Below are positions 1-9,457 of a stretch of DNA of 64,000 bases, one piece after another; the stretch's first letter is position 1, and every line of letters starts with the position of its first letter. The notes beneath the pieces are model-generated. The model saw nothing but the letters and a program-made list of their open reading frames with translations. It was not told the origin of the DNA and ran no database searches. The DNA lies in the NCBI GenBank assembly GCA_951812965.1, contig OX638341.1:974438-1038437 (forward strand), written 5' to 3'. The position numbers were made by a program, and so were the translations under genes. The stretch is from an uncultured Pseudohongiella sp. (GTDB lineage: Bacteria; Pseudomonadota; Gammaproteobacteria; Pseudomonadales; Pseudohongiellaceae).

Positions 1-4
1 GAGC

Positions 5-28
5 GGGCGAGGCATGCCTCGCCCCTAC
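5..28. repeat. Palindromic REP-like repeat, single copy
   Basis: GGGCGAGGCATGCCTCGCCC followed by CTAC. The 20-base core is a perfect palindrome, and this is one copy of the dispersed family found throughout the window (10.4, 19.6, 26.3-27.9, 34.6, 48.2, 55.4 and 59.8 kb). It runs directly into a 36-bp tandem repeat. Confidence 0.9.
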
Positions 29-116
29 GCGTTCGACTGGCTGCGAGGCAGGTCTTGCCCCTACGCGTTCGGCTGGCTGCGAGGCAGGTCTTGCCCCTAG
101 GCGTTCGACTGGCGGC
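25..116. repeat. 36-bp tandem repeat, 2.5 copies
   Basis: Copies lie at 25-60 and 61-96, with a partial third at 97-116. Each begins CTACGCGTTCG and ends GGTCTTGCCC. The segment GCGAGGCAGGTCTTGCCCCTAC looks like a decayed copy of the palindromic repeat. Since 36 is a multiple of 3, the repeat can be read through in frame by the next gene, whose start region lies inside it. Confidence 0.85.
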
Positions 117-1338
117 GGTCCTGCTGCTGGCCGCATCCGCTTCCGCCTTTGCCGCCGAGAACGGCGGTGGAAGCCTTGTCGAAGATTTCTGGCAGGCAGT
201 CTCGGCCGCAGAAATGCGTGCAAGCGAACAGGCGTTGCTTGCGGCGGCCGACGACGTCACTACCCTGTATGCCTGGCTTAAGCAAGGCCCGGCATTCTCG
301 CCTGACGTCGAAACTGGCGCCTGGGAAGGTTCGCGCACCGGCGCCGACGGCCTGACCTTCCGCTATGGCGTGGTAGTGCCGGAAGGCTACGACCCGGAAT
401 TTTCCTATCCCGTCGAGTTCCTGCTGCATGGGGGCGTGGCCCGTCCCGAATGGGGGCCTGGCGTCGAATGGTGGCGTTCCGGCTATGCGAACCTGCAACG
501 GGAAGACCGCATCATCGTGGTGCCCGCGTCCTGGCGCGAGGCGTTCTGGTGGCACGACAACCAGGCGGACAACCTGCCTGCCGTGCTGCGCGAAGTGAAG
601 CGACTTTACAACGTCGACGACAATCGGGTCAGCATGACCGGCATCTCCGACGGCGGCACAGGCGCTTACTTTTTTGCCTTCAAGCAACCGAGCGAATGGG
701 CCTCGTTCCTGCCGTACATCGGTCATCCGGGAGTGCTGCGCAATCCGGCTGGCGGCGTCAACTACCGGCTGTTCTTCGAAAACCTGACGGCCAAGCCGCT
801 TTATATCGTAAATGGCGAGTTGGACCGACTCTATCCGGCAACCTCGTTACAGTCCTTCGTCGACGTGCTGATCGAGGCCCGGGTCGAGCATGTTTTTCGG
901 GTGATCGAGGGCGGCGGCCACAACACTCGCTGGCTGCCGGAAGAGACTCCCGCCATCGAACAATTCAAGACCGGGCATCCGCGGGATCCGTTCCCGGAAT
1001 TCCTGCAATGGGTGGCGGACCGGGACGACCGGTACAATCGCAATATGTGGTTACGGGTCGACGAGATGGCGAATCCCGAGTATCTCGCGGTGTTGAAAGC
1101 CAAACGCGAGGCCAACCGCTTCACGGTGGAAGCGACCGCGGTCGCCGGATTCAGCCTGTTGCTGAATCCGGAAGAAATAGATTTCAGCCAGCCGGTAGTG
1201 GTCGACGTCAACGGCGAGACGGTGTATGACGACATGGTGGAGCAAAGCGCGGATACTCTCCTCCGATGGGCGCGCGAGACTTTGGACCGGCAGGCGCTGG
1301 TGACCGCCGAAATAAGAATTTCCCTGCCTGCCGAATGA
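91..1338 (+). CDS. Secreted alpha/beta-hydrolase, esterase/depolymerase-like
   Basis: About 415 residues. A signal peptide (hydrophobic stretch VLLLAASASAFAA, then AENGG) is followed by an alpha/beta-hydrolase domain. The oxyanion region is LLHGG, the nucleophile elbow GISDGG, the likely acid NGELDRLYP and the likely base GGGHNTRW. This resembles secreted esterases of the PHB depolymerase / feruloyl esterase type; the substrate cannot be told. The start is uncertain: TTG at 91 follows an AGGCAGG sequence and gives a normal signal peptide, TTG at 55 adds one 12-residue repeat, and the first in-frame ATG (214) would remove the signal peptide. The 5' end lies inside repeats, so the original start may have been replaced. 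Confidence 0.75.
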   Translation: MPLGVRLAAVLLLAASASAFAAENGGGSLVEDFWQAVSAAEMRASEQALLAAADDVTTLYAWLKQGPAFSPDVETGAWEGSRTGADGLTFRYGVVVPEGYDPEFSYPVEFLLHGGVARPEWGPGVEWWRSGYANLQREDRIIVVPASWREAFWWHDNQADNLPAVLREVKRLYNVDDNRVSMTGISDGGTGAYFFAFKQPSEWASFLPYIGHPGVLRNPAGGVNYRLFFENLTAKPLYIVNGELDRLYPATSLQSFVDVLIEARVEHVFRVIEGGGHNTRWLPEETPAIEQFKTGHPRDPFPEFLQWVADRDDRYNRNMWLRVDEMANPEYLAVLKAKREANRFTVEATAVAGFSLLLNPEEIDFSQPVVVDVNGETVYDDMVEQSADTLLRWARETLDRQALVTAEIRISLPAE

Positions 1339-1345
1339 GCGTTCG

Positions 1346-1804
1346 CTAACGGATTTCTTCCATTCGATTCCGCAGCACCGAAAGAATGATGTTCAGTTCG
1401 CGGAAATAGTCGTAGTCCGCATTCAAGTTCGTCATGGCCTCGTTGAATCTCTCGAATTGATCGTTCGTTTCGGCCAATAATCCTTTCGTATCGAGCAATT
1501 CGTCGAATCCATCCTGGTAATTTCTGGCGTTCCGGGAGCGGGCCTCGATCAGGAAACTCGGCTCGCAGGCTTCCCGCGAAATGTTGGAGCCGGTAGGCGT
1601 GTATTCGTGGCAGATAACGTGCAGGGAATCGTCTTCGGTACGAAGATTGAAGACTCGATAGACTTCCTTCTCGATTTTCTCGATCTCGCCTCTCAATTCG
1701 GCAACGCTCATGGCGTCGATGTCGATTGCGCCATCGGCCGCCTGCAGCGCCATGGCGAAGGGCAACAGGCACAGGCAGGTAATGGCGACAGTAAGACGTT
1801 TCAT
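1346..1804 (-). CDS. Secreted hypothetical protein, 152 aa
   Basis: The N-terminal signal peptide ([22 protein letters not shown], probable cleavage after LQA) is followed by a mostly helical, charged region that looks like a short coiled coil ([24 protein letters not shown]). Two Cys residues (in VICHE and EACEP) could form a disulfide. I do not recognise the family. It is convergent with the upstream hydrolase (7 bases apart) and divergent from malate synthase, so it is probably transcribed alone. It is presumably periplasmic. Confidence 0.65.
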   Translation of the reverse strand: MKRLTVAITCLCLLPFAMALQAADGAIDIDAMSVAELRGEIEKIEKEVYRVFNLRTEDDSLHVICHEYTPTGSNISREACEPSFLIEARSRNARNYQDGFDELLDTKGLLAETNDQFERFNEAMTNLNADYDYFRELNIILSVLRNRMEEIR

Positions 1805-1911
1805 CGGACTACCCTCATCAGTGTGGTCAACTAGGCTATTATATGCGCGGGCCGATCCAGCGCCACAAAAAATTAGAATTGCGATTTAGCCAAACAAGGG
1901 ATATCCACCAG

Positions 1912-4095
1912 ATGAACGATGATTTTGAGATCGGCGGCCTGCGAATTGCCGCTGAACTGGCAGCTTTTGTTAATGGGGAACTGTTGCCGGAAATCGGCCT
2001 GGGCCAGGAAGACTTCTGGCAGGGATTCGAACGGCTGATCAATGACTTTGCCGGCCGTAACGAGGAATTGCTCGTGCACCGGGACCAACTGCAACAAAAA
2101 ATCGACGAATGGCACCATGGCAACCAGGGTCCGGAGTATGACCGCGACGCGTATGAGTCGTTTCTGCGCGAGATCGGCTATCTGCAACCGGCGCCGGAAG
2201 ATTTCGAAATCGAAACGGCCAATGTCGATCCGGAGATGGCAACCATGGCAGGGCCGCAACTCGTCGTGCCGGTCAAGAACGCCCGCTTTGCCGTTAACGC
2301 CGCCAATGCCCGCTGGGGATCGCTCTACGACGCGTTGTATGGCAGCGACGCCATCACCGAGGCAGGCGGTGCTGAACGCGGTGGAGGCTACAACCCCGTG
2401 CGCGGGCAACGCGTGATCGATTATGTGCGCAACTTTCTCGACGAAGTATGTCCGCTCGAAGGGGCGAGTCATGCCGACGTGCGTCAATTCCGCGTCGATG
2501 ACGGCCGGCTGCAGGGCGACTGTGGGTCGACCGTTCACGGGCTGGGAGAGCCGGAGCAGTTCGCGGGCTTTCGCGGGTCGGCGGAGGCGCCGTCCGCGTT
2601 GCTGCTGGTCAATCACGGACTGCATATCGAAATCGTCATCGATCGCGAACACGAAGTCGGCGCCGCCGACCCGGCGGGAGTCAGCGACGTGCTGCTGGAA
2701 GCCGCCATAACCACGATCCAGGACTGTGAAGACAGCATTGCCGCGGTCGACGCCGCAGACAAGGTCGAGGTCTACCGCAATTGGCTCGGTTTGATCCGGG
2801 GCGATCTGGCGGAGACTTTCTTCAAGGGCGGCGCTTCCATCACGCGGGAACTGGCCGGGGATCGCGAATACAAGTCGCCGCGGGGCGAAATTCTGCGGCT
2901 GCCGGGCCGCAGCTTGCTGCTGGTGCGCAATGTTGGTCATCTCATGCGCAACAACGCGATCTACGACAGCCGCGGACGCCAGATCTTCGAGGGCATCATG
3001 GACGCGGTAATCACTTCGGCCGCCGCTTGTCTCGACATCCAGGGCCGTAACTGGCTGCGCAATTCGCGTACCGGCAGCATTTACATCGTCAAACCGAAAA
3101 TGCACGGGCCCGACGAAGTGCAATTCACCTGCGACCTGTTCGCGCAAGTGGAAGAATTGCTGGGGCTCGAACCGCTCACCATAAAGATCGGCATCATGGA
3201 CGAGGAGCGGCGCACAACGCTCAATCTGAAACGTTGTATTTACGCCGCCAGGGATCGGGTGGTCTTCATCAATACCGGTTTTCTCGATCGTACCGGCGAC
3301 GAAATCCATACCGGTATGCACGGCGGGCCGATGCTGCCGCGCGATGAAATGAAAGCCTCGACCTGGATCGCCGCATACGAGGACCACAATGTAAACACCG
3401 GGCTCGAATGCGGACTGCCCGGAAGAGCCCAGATCGGCAAGGGCATGTGGCCCATGCCCGACCTGATGGCGGCAATGGTCGATCAGAAATTCATGCACCC
3501 CATGGCCGGCGCCAATACCGCCTGGGTGCCCTCACCGACCGCCGCCGTTCTGCACGCCATGCATTATCACAAGGTCGATGTTTTCGGTGTACAGGAGGAA
3601 TTGCGCAAGCGGCCGCCGCCGGCCATCGGCGACCTGCTCGAAGTGCCCTTTCTCCCCGACCCGTCCGCTCTCGGCGCCGAGCGCATTCAGCGCGAACTCG
3701 ACAACAATATCCAGGGCATCCTCGGTTACGTCGTGCGCTGGATCGATCAGGGCATCGGTTGTTCCAAGGTGCCGAACATCGACAATGTGGCATTGATGGA
3801 AGATCGCGCGACCTTGCGGATATCGAGTCAGTACGTCGCCAACTGGCTGCATCACGGGCTGATCGACGAGGAGCAGGTGGAAGAATCGCTCTTGCGCATG
3901 GCCGCCGTGGTCGACGGCCAGAACGCCGTGGACCCGCTATATGAACCGATGGCGCCGAATCCGGTCAGCTCGTTCGCGTTTCAGGCCGCCAGGGACCTGA
4001 TCTTCCAGGGCGCGCGGGAACCGAACGGCTATACCGAACCGGCCCTGCACCGGGTGCGCCTGGCCAAGAAACAGGCCGTGCGCGCGAATTCCTGA
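1912..4095 (+). CDS. glcB: Malate synthase G
   Basis: Condenses glyoxylate and acetyl-CoA to malate in the cytoplasm (glyoxylate or glycolate metabolism). The protein has 727 residues, matching the normal malate synthase G length of about 720-725. Recognisable blocks are the N-terminal [28 protein letters not shown], the central [16 protein letters not shown] and the active-site [18 protein letters not shown]. The ATG at 1912 (MNDDFEIGG) is chosen because the frame extends 23 codons further up without family similarity, and AAGGGA lies just upstream. It is a single gene, convergent with the next one 10 bases away. No isocitrate lyase is visible nearby. Confidence 0.97.
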   Translation: MNDDFEIGGLRIAAELAAFVNGELLPEIGLGQEDFWQGFERLINDFAGRNEELLVHRDQLQQKIDEWHHGNQGPEYDRDAYESFLREIGYLQPAPEDFEIETANVDPEMATMAGPQLVVPVKNARFAVNAANARWGSLYDALYGSDAITEAGGAERGGGYNPVRGQRVIDYVRNFLDEVCPLEGASHADVRQFRVDDGRLQGDCGSTVHGLGEPEQFAGFRGSAEAPSALLLVNHGLHIEIVIDREHEVGAADPAGVSDVLLEAAITTIQDCEDSIAAVDAADKVEVYRNWLGLIRGDLAETFFKGGASITRELAGDREYKSPRGEILRLPGRSLLLVRNVGHLMRNNAIYDSRGRQIFEGIMDAVITSAAACLDIQGRNWLRNSRTGSIYIVKPKMHGPDEVQFTCDLFAQVEELLGLEPLTIKIGIMDEERRTTLNLKRCIYAARDRVVFINTGFLDRTGDEIHTGMHGGPMLPRDEMKASTWIAAYEDHNVNTGLECGLPGRAQIGKGMWPMPDLMAAMVDQKFMHPMAGANTAWVPSPTAAVLHAMHYHKVDVFGVQEELRKRPPPAIGDLLEVPFLPDPSALGAERIQRELDNNIQGILGYVVRWIDQGIGCSKVPNIDNVALMEDRATLRISSQYVANWLHHGLIDEEQVEESLLRMAAVVDGQNAVDPLYEPMAPNPVSSFAFQAARDLIFQGAREPNGYTEPALHRVRLAKKQAVRANS

Positions 4096-4105
4096 AAATC
4101 GGCGC

Positions 4106-5125
4106 CTATTGTTCGGATTCGCCGCCGGTTTCCAGTTCGGACATCACCTCAAGCCGCCTGGCGCCCTGCAAAATGCCGAACATGCCGTAGTTGCCTTCGT
4201 GGCAGGCGTACTCGTAGATCGGTTCGTCAATACGTGACAGCGGATATTCGCCGTAGAATTCGTCGGCGAAAACGCTCGGATCGCTGACCCTGAAGCCGTA
4301 GATCAGTTTGTAGTCAGATTCGCGGCGGAAGGTTTCCGTGATGGTGATATTGTCGACGGGCAGGCCGCGCAGGCTGTGCCATTCGTTGAAATACTGTGTT
4401 TCCACTACCAGCGTGTCGCCTTCCCAGCGGCCGATGGAATCTCCCATCCATTTGCGCTGGGCCTCTGCGGCCGGATTGCGTTCACCTCCGATCCTGATGA
4501 TGCGCGCGTCGTGCACCATTTCCGCAACAATTGTCACGTAGCCTGGAGATTGCACGAACTGCAAGTGGCTGTTGTAGATGACCGGACTCATTACCGGCCC
4601 GGACAGGTTGCCGAAGCCTACCAGGCAGCGTTCACCGAGGCCGCGCCCTTCAGGGCCGTCGTTGGTGCGGCCCTGGCGTCCGCCCCGCGCTGCCAGCAGC
4701 CGCTCGCGGGCTTCCGGAAACACTTCGGGGAGGCGCCCGTTCGCGGGTTCGACGATCGCCGAAGTACGGAATTCGCCATTGATCGTCGGCAGGAACTGCG
4801 CGTCGTCGCGCCAGAACAGATCGTAGTTGCCGATCGGGGGTAGCGATTCAGCCACTTCGGGCGGCGGCCGATTCGGATCGAGCGGCTCGTTGTCCGCATC
4901 GAATCGCTCTTGTACGTTGCGTTCGAGCGCCAACACCTCTTCTTCGGAATAGGTACCCTGTTCGCCGAGTTCTTCCGGCCGTTCAAACGGCATTACGGTG
5001 GCGTGCTTCCACACACCCTGGAAATCAGGCACGCCCCACTCGGTATAAGAAATCTCGTATTCCTGCGCACTCGAAACGGCGCAGAACGCGGACAAGCTCA
5101 TCAAGGCAAAAGCTTTTCTGATCAT
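4106..5125 (-). CDS. Secreted protein of unknown function, GDTLVVET-type
   Basis: 339 residues starting MIRKAFALMSLSAFCAVSSAQEY, a clear signal peptide with cleavage after SSA. The ATG at 5125 is preceded by GGGAGA at good spacing; the open frame continues upstream as Arg/Pro-rich antisense-like sequence and is rejected. The mature part begins GVPDFQGVWKHATVMPFERP and later contains SIGRWEGDTLVVETQYFNE. That motif set recurs in secreted proteins of environmental proteobacteria and acidobacteria usually left as hypothetical. Cys residues in GERCLVGFG and YEYACHEGNYG may pair. Function unknown; periplasmic or exported location inferred. Confidence 0.85.
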   Translation of the reverse strand: MIRKAFALMSLSAFCAVSSAQEYEISYTEWGVPDFQGVWKHATVMPFERPEELGEQGTYSEEEVLALERNVQERFDADNEPLDPNRPPPEVAESLPPIGNYDLFWRDDAQFLPTINGEFRTSAIVEPANGRLPEVFPEARERLLAARGGRQGRTNDGPEGRGLGERCLVGFGNLSGPVMSPVIYNSHLQFVQSPGYVTIVAEMVHDARIIRIGGERNPAAEAQRKWMGDSIGRWEGDTLVVETQYFNEWHSLRGLPVDNITITETFRRESDYKLIYGFRVSDPSVFADEFYGEYPLSRIDEPIYEYACHEGNYGMFGILQGARRLEVMSELETGGESEQ

Positions 5126-5220
5126 TCCGAAACTCTCCCGTCGCTTTTCGGGCAGGCTATTCAGTTTACCGCATGGTGTCAATTTGATATGGCAGGTCCG
5201 GTTCGCTCGGACGGAAATTT

Positions 5221-5820
5221 TCACGTGGAATTCCCCCGGGGCAGGAGGCGCTTTTCGAGTTCGGCGAGGTGGGCGGCTTCGAAAGGTTCGGCGATGAACT
5301 CGCGATAGCGCTCCATGGGGCTTTCGGCGGCGGCGATGTATTGTTCGAACCAGCGGTGGCGCGTGAGGAAACGGGGGCGGCCGCCGAAAGCGTTGACCGC
5401 GTAGCTGGACCAGCGGTACAGGCCGGGGTGATCGACGGCGCCGCTGGCGAATGGCCAGCGTTCGATCATCTTCTGGCAATCGAGGAAGAGTTGCGCACTG
5501 TCCATGATCGCCAGGAAAGGGCGGTTCTGAAAGACAGCGATGTTACGTTCGAAGCGCTCGTTGAAATACTCCGAATAACAGTCGTTGACGAATTCGAGCA
5601 GGGAGAACATGCTCTTCGGCATGCCCGGCGTGAGCAGCAGCCATGCCTCGTTCGGCAGCAGCGCATAGGCGTGCAATTGCACATGGTAGACCTTGAGGCA
5701 GTTGAGCAGCCGTAACTGGAAATAGTCGTGACAGGCCTCGTCGAAGAAGGCCGTGCCCTGGATTTTTGCGCGATTTACCAGAAACCAGGTGCGCGCGGCG
5801 GGATTGCTTGCTTCTGTCAT
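5221..5820 (-). CDS. Degenerate RAYT / Y1-transposase-like protein, catalytic residues lost
   Basis: 199 residues with the layout of REP-associated tyrosine transposases: WFLVNRAKIQGTAFFDEACHDYF in place of the usual HVxxRG start, LHAYALLPN before the active-site strand, YFNERFERNIAVFQNRPF in place of the RxGxLWQGRFK block, and LYRWSSY near residue 135-140. The HUH motif (PNHVHLL in active members) reads PNEAWLL (E58, A59, W60), and the catalytic Tyr of the YIELNP block is replaced (KMIERWP, M118). It therefore cannot nick DNA by the known mechanism, though it could still bind hairpins. ATG at 5820 has a strong AAGGAGG site. It lies 36 bases downstream of the ABC exporter on the same strand. 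Confidence 0.8.
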   Translation of the reverse strand: MTEASNPAARTWFLVNRAKIQGTAFFDEACHDYFQLRLLNCLKVYHVQLHAYALLPNEAWLLLTPGMPKSMFSLLEFVNDCYSEYFNERFERNIAVFQNRPFLAIMDSAQLFLDCQKMIERWPFASGAVDHPGLYRWSSYAVNAFGGRPRFLTRHRWFEQYIAAAESPMERYREFIAEPFEAAHLAELEKRLLPRGNST

Positions 5821-5856
5821 GGGCTCGTTCCTCCTTGAATCGGAAATCTCCCCGCG

Positions 5857-7944
5857 TCATGCCGCCTGCGCGGCGGGCAGGCTGATCTGGCGCGTTCCCA
5901 GCCGCGCCAGCGCCGGATTGTGGGTTACGAGAACGACGGCGATGCGCAACTCACCGATATTCCCGAGAATCTCTTGTGCGACGGCATCGCTCAGACAGGC
6001 GAGGCTCTCGTCGAGCAGAATCAACCTGGGCCGCTTGTACAATGCCCGGGCAAGCAGAACCCGTTGCACTTGCCCAGCCGACAGGCTGTTGCCGAGTTCG
6101 CCGACGCGGGTATTGAATCCGAGCGGCAGGGCCTGAATCTCGTCGAGAATGCATGCCCTGCGGCAGGCGTCTTCGAGCCGTTCGTGGTTGTGGGGCTCGT
6201 CTTCGAGATTGATGTTGAAGGCGATGTCGCCCGCGAGCAGACCGTCGCTGTGCAGCACCGCCGCGGTAGCCGAGCGCAGGGCCGAAAGCCCAAGAGCGGA
6301 CAGGGGAATTCCGTCGTAGTACAAGGCGCCGGCGGCCGGTTTCTCCAGCCCGGCTAGCAGCTTCAGCAAGGTGGATTTGCCACAGCCGGACGGGCCGACG
6401 ACGACCAGCGTTTCCCCGGGCTCGACCGAAAAATCCAATGCTTCGAAAATCGGTCGCTCGTCGTTCGAATACCGAAAGCCGAGCCCTTCGCCGCGAACCT
6501 TGCCGCTGAAAGCGCGGCTGAGCGAGCGGGCCATGGCGCCGCATTCCTCGGCTTCCTCAAGGGCGATGTCGGCGATGCGTTCGAGGTCGAGCTGCATGAG
6601 ACGCAATTCCGCCAGTTTCGGGAACATGGCGAGCACCGAAGACGAGAAATGCTGTTTCAGGAAGATGAAGCCCATCAATTGCCCGATGGTCAGGCTGCCG
6701 CCGGTAATCAGGCTCGCGCCAATGAAGATGATCAGGATCTGCTCGATGCCGAACAGCAGGCCCTGGCTTGAACCGAACCAGAGTTGAAAAGTACCGAGCT
6801 GGTAACCGGCGTTGGCGGAATTGACGTAATGGTTCTGCCAGTCGGCGCTGCGCTGTTCTTCGATTGCGTAGTTCTTGATGACCGAAGCCCAGCGAATGTT
6901 CTCCATCAGCCGGCTTTCGCTTTTGGCCGCGCGCACGATGCTTTCCTGGCGGCGCAATTTCTCGCCCGGCAGCGAACCGAGCTTGAGCAGCATCGCGACG
7001 ATGACGAAAGTCAGGCAGATCGTCGCCAGCAACGGTGAATAGACGTACAGCAGGATCAGCGAAAGGATGGACAACAGGCCGTCGACGAGCACGGTAATCA
7101 TGTCCTGGGAAATCAGCGCGCTGATCTTTTCCACGGAGGAGAAGCGCGAGACCAGATCGCCCATCTCCCGCCTTTCGAAAAACCGCAAGGGGAGATTCAG
7201 GAGATGCTCGAACAGTCCCGAAACCATCTCAAAGCCAAGCCGGATCGAGAATTGCATCGTCACCAGCGTCCGCACGTGGCCGAGAGCGATTCTCGCAAGC
7301 ATTAGCAGTCCGAAAAGCAGCGCTACGGCAAGCACCAGATCCATGTCGCCGCGCGCCAGACCCTGATCGATCACGAGTTGCAGGTACAAGGGGCTGAGCA
7401 GGGAGCAGACCTGCACGAGTGCAGACAGCAACAGGATCAGCGCCATGCCGCGCGCGGTCCCCCTGGAGAAACGCATCAGATCGCGCAGCCGCAGGCGGCG
7501 CACGGGCGCATCGCCGACGGCGCCGCCGGCCGGACTGAATTCAACGGCGATGCCAGTGAAATGGCCGTCGAGTTCATCGAACGGATATTTTCTTACGCCC
7601 ACCGCCGGGTCGTGAACGACTACGCCGCCGCTGCCGCATTTCTTCAGGACGACGAAATGGTCGAGATCCCAATGCAGGATCGCCGGAGTGCTCAGCCGCT
7701 TGATGTCCCCGATTTCCAGTTTCAGCGAGCGAGCTTTCAGCCCTGCCGCTGCCGCCGCCCTCGTCAGATGTTTCAGGGAGGAACCGAAAGCGGGCAGATT
7801 GCTGCTTTCGCGGATCGAGCGGATATCGGTATCGCGGCCGAAATAACTGACGATCATCGCCAGGCAGGCCAGGCCGCATTCATTGGCTTCGGCCTGGAAA
7901 ATCATCGGCAAACCGCCGCGCCGGGCGAAAAGTCCATTCACCAT
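5857..7944 (-). CDS. C39-peptidase ABC exporter (bacteriocin/type I secretion type)
   Basis: 695 residues, inner membrane. Domains: an N-terminal C39 cysteine peptidase (about 10-140) with Q17, C23 (QAEANECGLACLAM), H96 (DHFVVL) and D112 (HDPAVG) all present, so leader cleavage after a double-glycine motif is expected; a six-helix ABC membrane domain (about 160-440); and an ATPase domain with Walker A GPSGCGKST, signature LSAGQVQR, Walker B RLILLDES and H-loop VTH. The combination matches CvaB-like exporters that cleave and export peptides. The start overlaps the HlyD stop (ATGGTGA), so the two are translationally coupled. No precursor peptide with a GG leader is evident in the operon. Confidence 0.93.
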   Translation of the reverse strand: MVNGLFARRGGLPMIFQAEANECGLACLAMIVSYFGRDTDIRSIRESSNLPAFGSSLKHLTRAAAAAGLKARSLKLEIGDIKRLSTPAILHWDLDHFVVLKKCGSGGVVVHDPAVGVRKYPFDELDGHFTGIAVEFSPAGGAVGDAPVRRLRLRDLMRFSRGTARGMALILLLSALVQVCSLLSPLYLQLVIDQGLARGDMDLVLAVALLFGLLMLARIALGHVRTLVTMQFSIRLGFEMVSGLFEHLLNLPLRFFERREMGDLVSRFSSVEKISALISQDMITVLVDGLLSILSLILLYVYSPLLATICLTFVIVAMLLKLGSLPGEKLRRQESIVRAAKSESRLMENIRWASVIKNYAIEEQRSADWQNHYVNSANAGYQLGTFQLWFGSSQGLLFGIEQILIIFIGASLITGGSLTIGQLMGFIFLKQHFSSSVLAMFPKLAELRLMQLDLERIADIALEEAEECGAMARSLSRAFSGKVRGEGLGFRYSNDERPIFEALDFSVEPGETLVVVGPSGCGKSTLLKLLAGLEKPAAGALYYDGIPLSALGLSALRSATAAVLHSDGLLAGDIAFNINLEDEPHNHERLEDACRRACILDEIQALPLGFNTRVGELGNSLSAGQVQRVLLARALYKRPRLILLDESLACLSDAVAQEILGNIGELRIAVVLVTHNPALARLGTRQISLPAAQAA

Positions 7945-9188
7945 ATCAGGCCTCGCAGGGATCGCAGGGGTTTGAAGACAAGTCCGATCAGGGGCGCCTC
8001 ATCGGTCACGATATTGGCCTGAAACTGCATGCCCGCGAGCAGCCCGTGTTCTTCCGGACCGCTGACGGTTTGCCGCTCAAGCGAGGCCCGCACCCGGTAA
8101 ACCGGCTCGTTCAGCAGGCTGAGCGGCAGCAATTGTTCCCGCGGGTCGAGGCGGGCGCCGGCAACGTTGTCGATGGTCGCCCGGTAACGGCCGTATTCCC
8201 GGTAGTCGAAAGATTCGTAACTGAGCAGTACCTGCTGGTTCGCGGTAACTTTTCCGATCACCCGGGAAGGGATGTAAAGCTCCGCGGTGAGCGTGGAATG
8301 TTCCGGGCCGAGAAAGATCAGCGGCTGTCCGGCACGAAAACTGTCGCCGGGGCGGACGGCGACAGTGGCGACCACGCCGGCCCTGTCGGCGCGCAGTTCC
8401 ACCGACTGCCGGGTTTCGAGTTGCTGGATTTCCGAGGAAAGCTGGTCGATTTCTTCGTCCAGGGCAAGGTCGAGCCGGGACTTCGACAGTTTCTGCTGCC
8501 GCAGATCGGCTTCGAGACCCTTGAGCCGTATTTCCTGTTCCGCTTCCTGGCGTTCGGTTTCGGCGGCTTCCTGCTCGAGTTGCAGATGCGCGGCATAAGC
8601 TTCGTCGAACTGGAAAGTGGTGATCGCGGCCGCTTCGAACAATGATTCGATCTGCAGCAGATGCCGCTCACTGACCCGGATGCGCTCGCGCAATAGGGCC
8701 CGTTTCCGCCTCGTGGTTTGCAGGGAATCGCCGGAGTGAGCCAGCAGTTCGCCGTTTCGGCGCATGGCGAGTTCATGTTCCTTTTCGTGCAGCGGCAATT
8801 TCGCAAGCAGTGATTCGCGTCGCTTGCGCATGGCCTCGATCTGCAAGTCATGGGCCTCCGAAAACTGGCTGATCGAAGCCAGGGATACTCTCGCCAGCGC
8901 CTGGCCGGGCCGAACGGATTCGCCTTCCGCGACCAGCACTTCTTCCATGCGGCCCGAGCCCCCTATGGAGAGTTTTTGCAGGCCTTCAAGGGGGACGAGC
9001 AGTCCCGGCGCCTGTTCAGTGACCTTGTAGGAAGTCATGGTCAGCAGCAGGCCGGCACTTACGGTGATCGCAACAAGAACAAGGACCGCGTTGCGTAGCA
9101 GGTTCTTCCCCCCGGCCAGCGGGCGGGACTCCGCGGCCCGGTACTTCCGCTGAAGTACTTCCGGCCGGATCAAATACTCTCTTTCCAT
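7938..9188 (-). CDS. HlyD-family membrane fusion protein
   Basis: 416 residues starting MEREYLIRPEVLQ. One transmembrane helix (about 29-50, NAVLVLVAITVSAGLLLTM), then a lipoyl/biotinyl-like half (LVPLEGLQKLSIGGSGRMEEVLVAEGESVRPGQ), a long coiled-coil hairpin (about 110-250), the second lipoyl half (LRADRAGVVATVAVRPGDSFRAGQPL) and a beta-barrel domain. It is the periplasmic adaptor for the adjacent C39 ABC exporter, linking it to a TolC-type channel that is not encoded here. ATG at 9188 is chosen because the upstream extension is Arg-rich and unlike the family. It lies between the carrier protein (26 bases) and the exporter (7-base overlap). Confidence 0.92.
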   Translation of the reverse strand: MEREYLIRPEVLQRKYRAAESRPLAGGKNLLRNAVLVLVAITVSAGLLLTMTSYKVTEQAPGLLVPLEGLQKLSIGGSGRMEEVLVAEGESVRPGQALARVSLASISQFSEAHDLQIEAMRKRRESLLAKLPLHEKEHELAMRRNGELLAHSGDSLQTTRRKRALLRERIRVSERHLLQIESLFEAAAITTFQFDEAYAAHLQLEQEAAETERQEAEQEIRLKGLEADLRQQKLSKSRLDLALDEEIDQLSSEIQQLETRQSVELRADRAGVVATVAVRPGDSFRAGQPLIFLGPEHSTLTAELYIPSRVIGKVTANQQVLLSYESFDYREYGRYRATIDNVAGARLDPREQLLPLSLLNEPVYRVRASLERQTVSGPEEHGLLAGMQFQANIVTDEAPLIGLVFKPLRSLRGLIW

Positions 9189-9214
9189 GACGCGATCTCT
9201 TGAAAGGCTCTCGT

Positions 9215-9457
9215 TCAGTCTGTACCGGCGAGCTTTTCCCCGATCCTGTCCACCAGATCTCGCACGGTCTTCAGTTCGGCCAGTTCCACTTCGTCGAGTT
9301 CCACCTCGAAGCATTCCTCGAGTTCGAATACGATCTCGAACATCGCCAGCGAATCGAGTTCGAGTTCCGCGATCGGGCTGTCCATGCCGATAGCGCTCCG
9401 ATCCGCTTTATCGGTGTACTGTTCGAGCAGTTGCAAGGTCTTGTCCCGTACCTGCAT
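9215..9457 (-). CDS. Acyl carrier protein
   Basis: 80 residues, acidic and helical. The sequence ELELDSLAMFEIVFELEE carries the DSL motif, with S36 as the 4'-phosphopantetheine site. It is more diverged than the housekeeping AcpP (whose block reads GADSLDTVELVMALEE) and so looks like a dedicated carrier. ATG at 9457 has a strong AAGGAGACGAATC Shine-Dalgarno. Its 5' end overlaps the 3' end of the acyltransferase-like gene by 50 bases and it is followed by hlyD, so the acyl group it carries probably ends up on the exported product or on a step linked to it. Substrate and partner enzymes are inferred only. Confidence 0.9.
   Translation of the reverse strand: MQVRDKTLQLLEQYTDKADRSAIGMDSPIAELELDSLAMFEIVFELEECFEVELDEVELAELKTVRDLVDRIGEKLAGTD

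Noticed and set aside
831..1772. Minus-strand open frame of 313 residues across the hydrolase and its neighbour
   Set aside because: Shadow of two well-supported genes; composition is Arg/Ser-rich with no domain.
1843..1911. Longer N-terminus for malate synthase G
   Set aside because: The extra 23 residues have no family similarity; ATG 1912 gives the usual length and has a purine-rich leader.
5126..5479. 118-residue N-terminal extension of the secreted protein at 4106-5125
   Set aside because: Arg/Pro-rich reading antisense-like to the RAYT region; the signal peptide begins at 5125 with a good ribosome site.
5221..5820. Active IS200/REP transposase
   Set aside because: Both HUH histidines and the catalytic Tyr are replaced and no element ends are visible around the gene.
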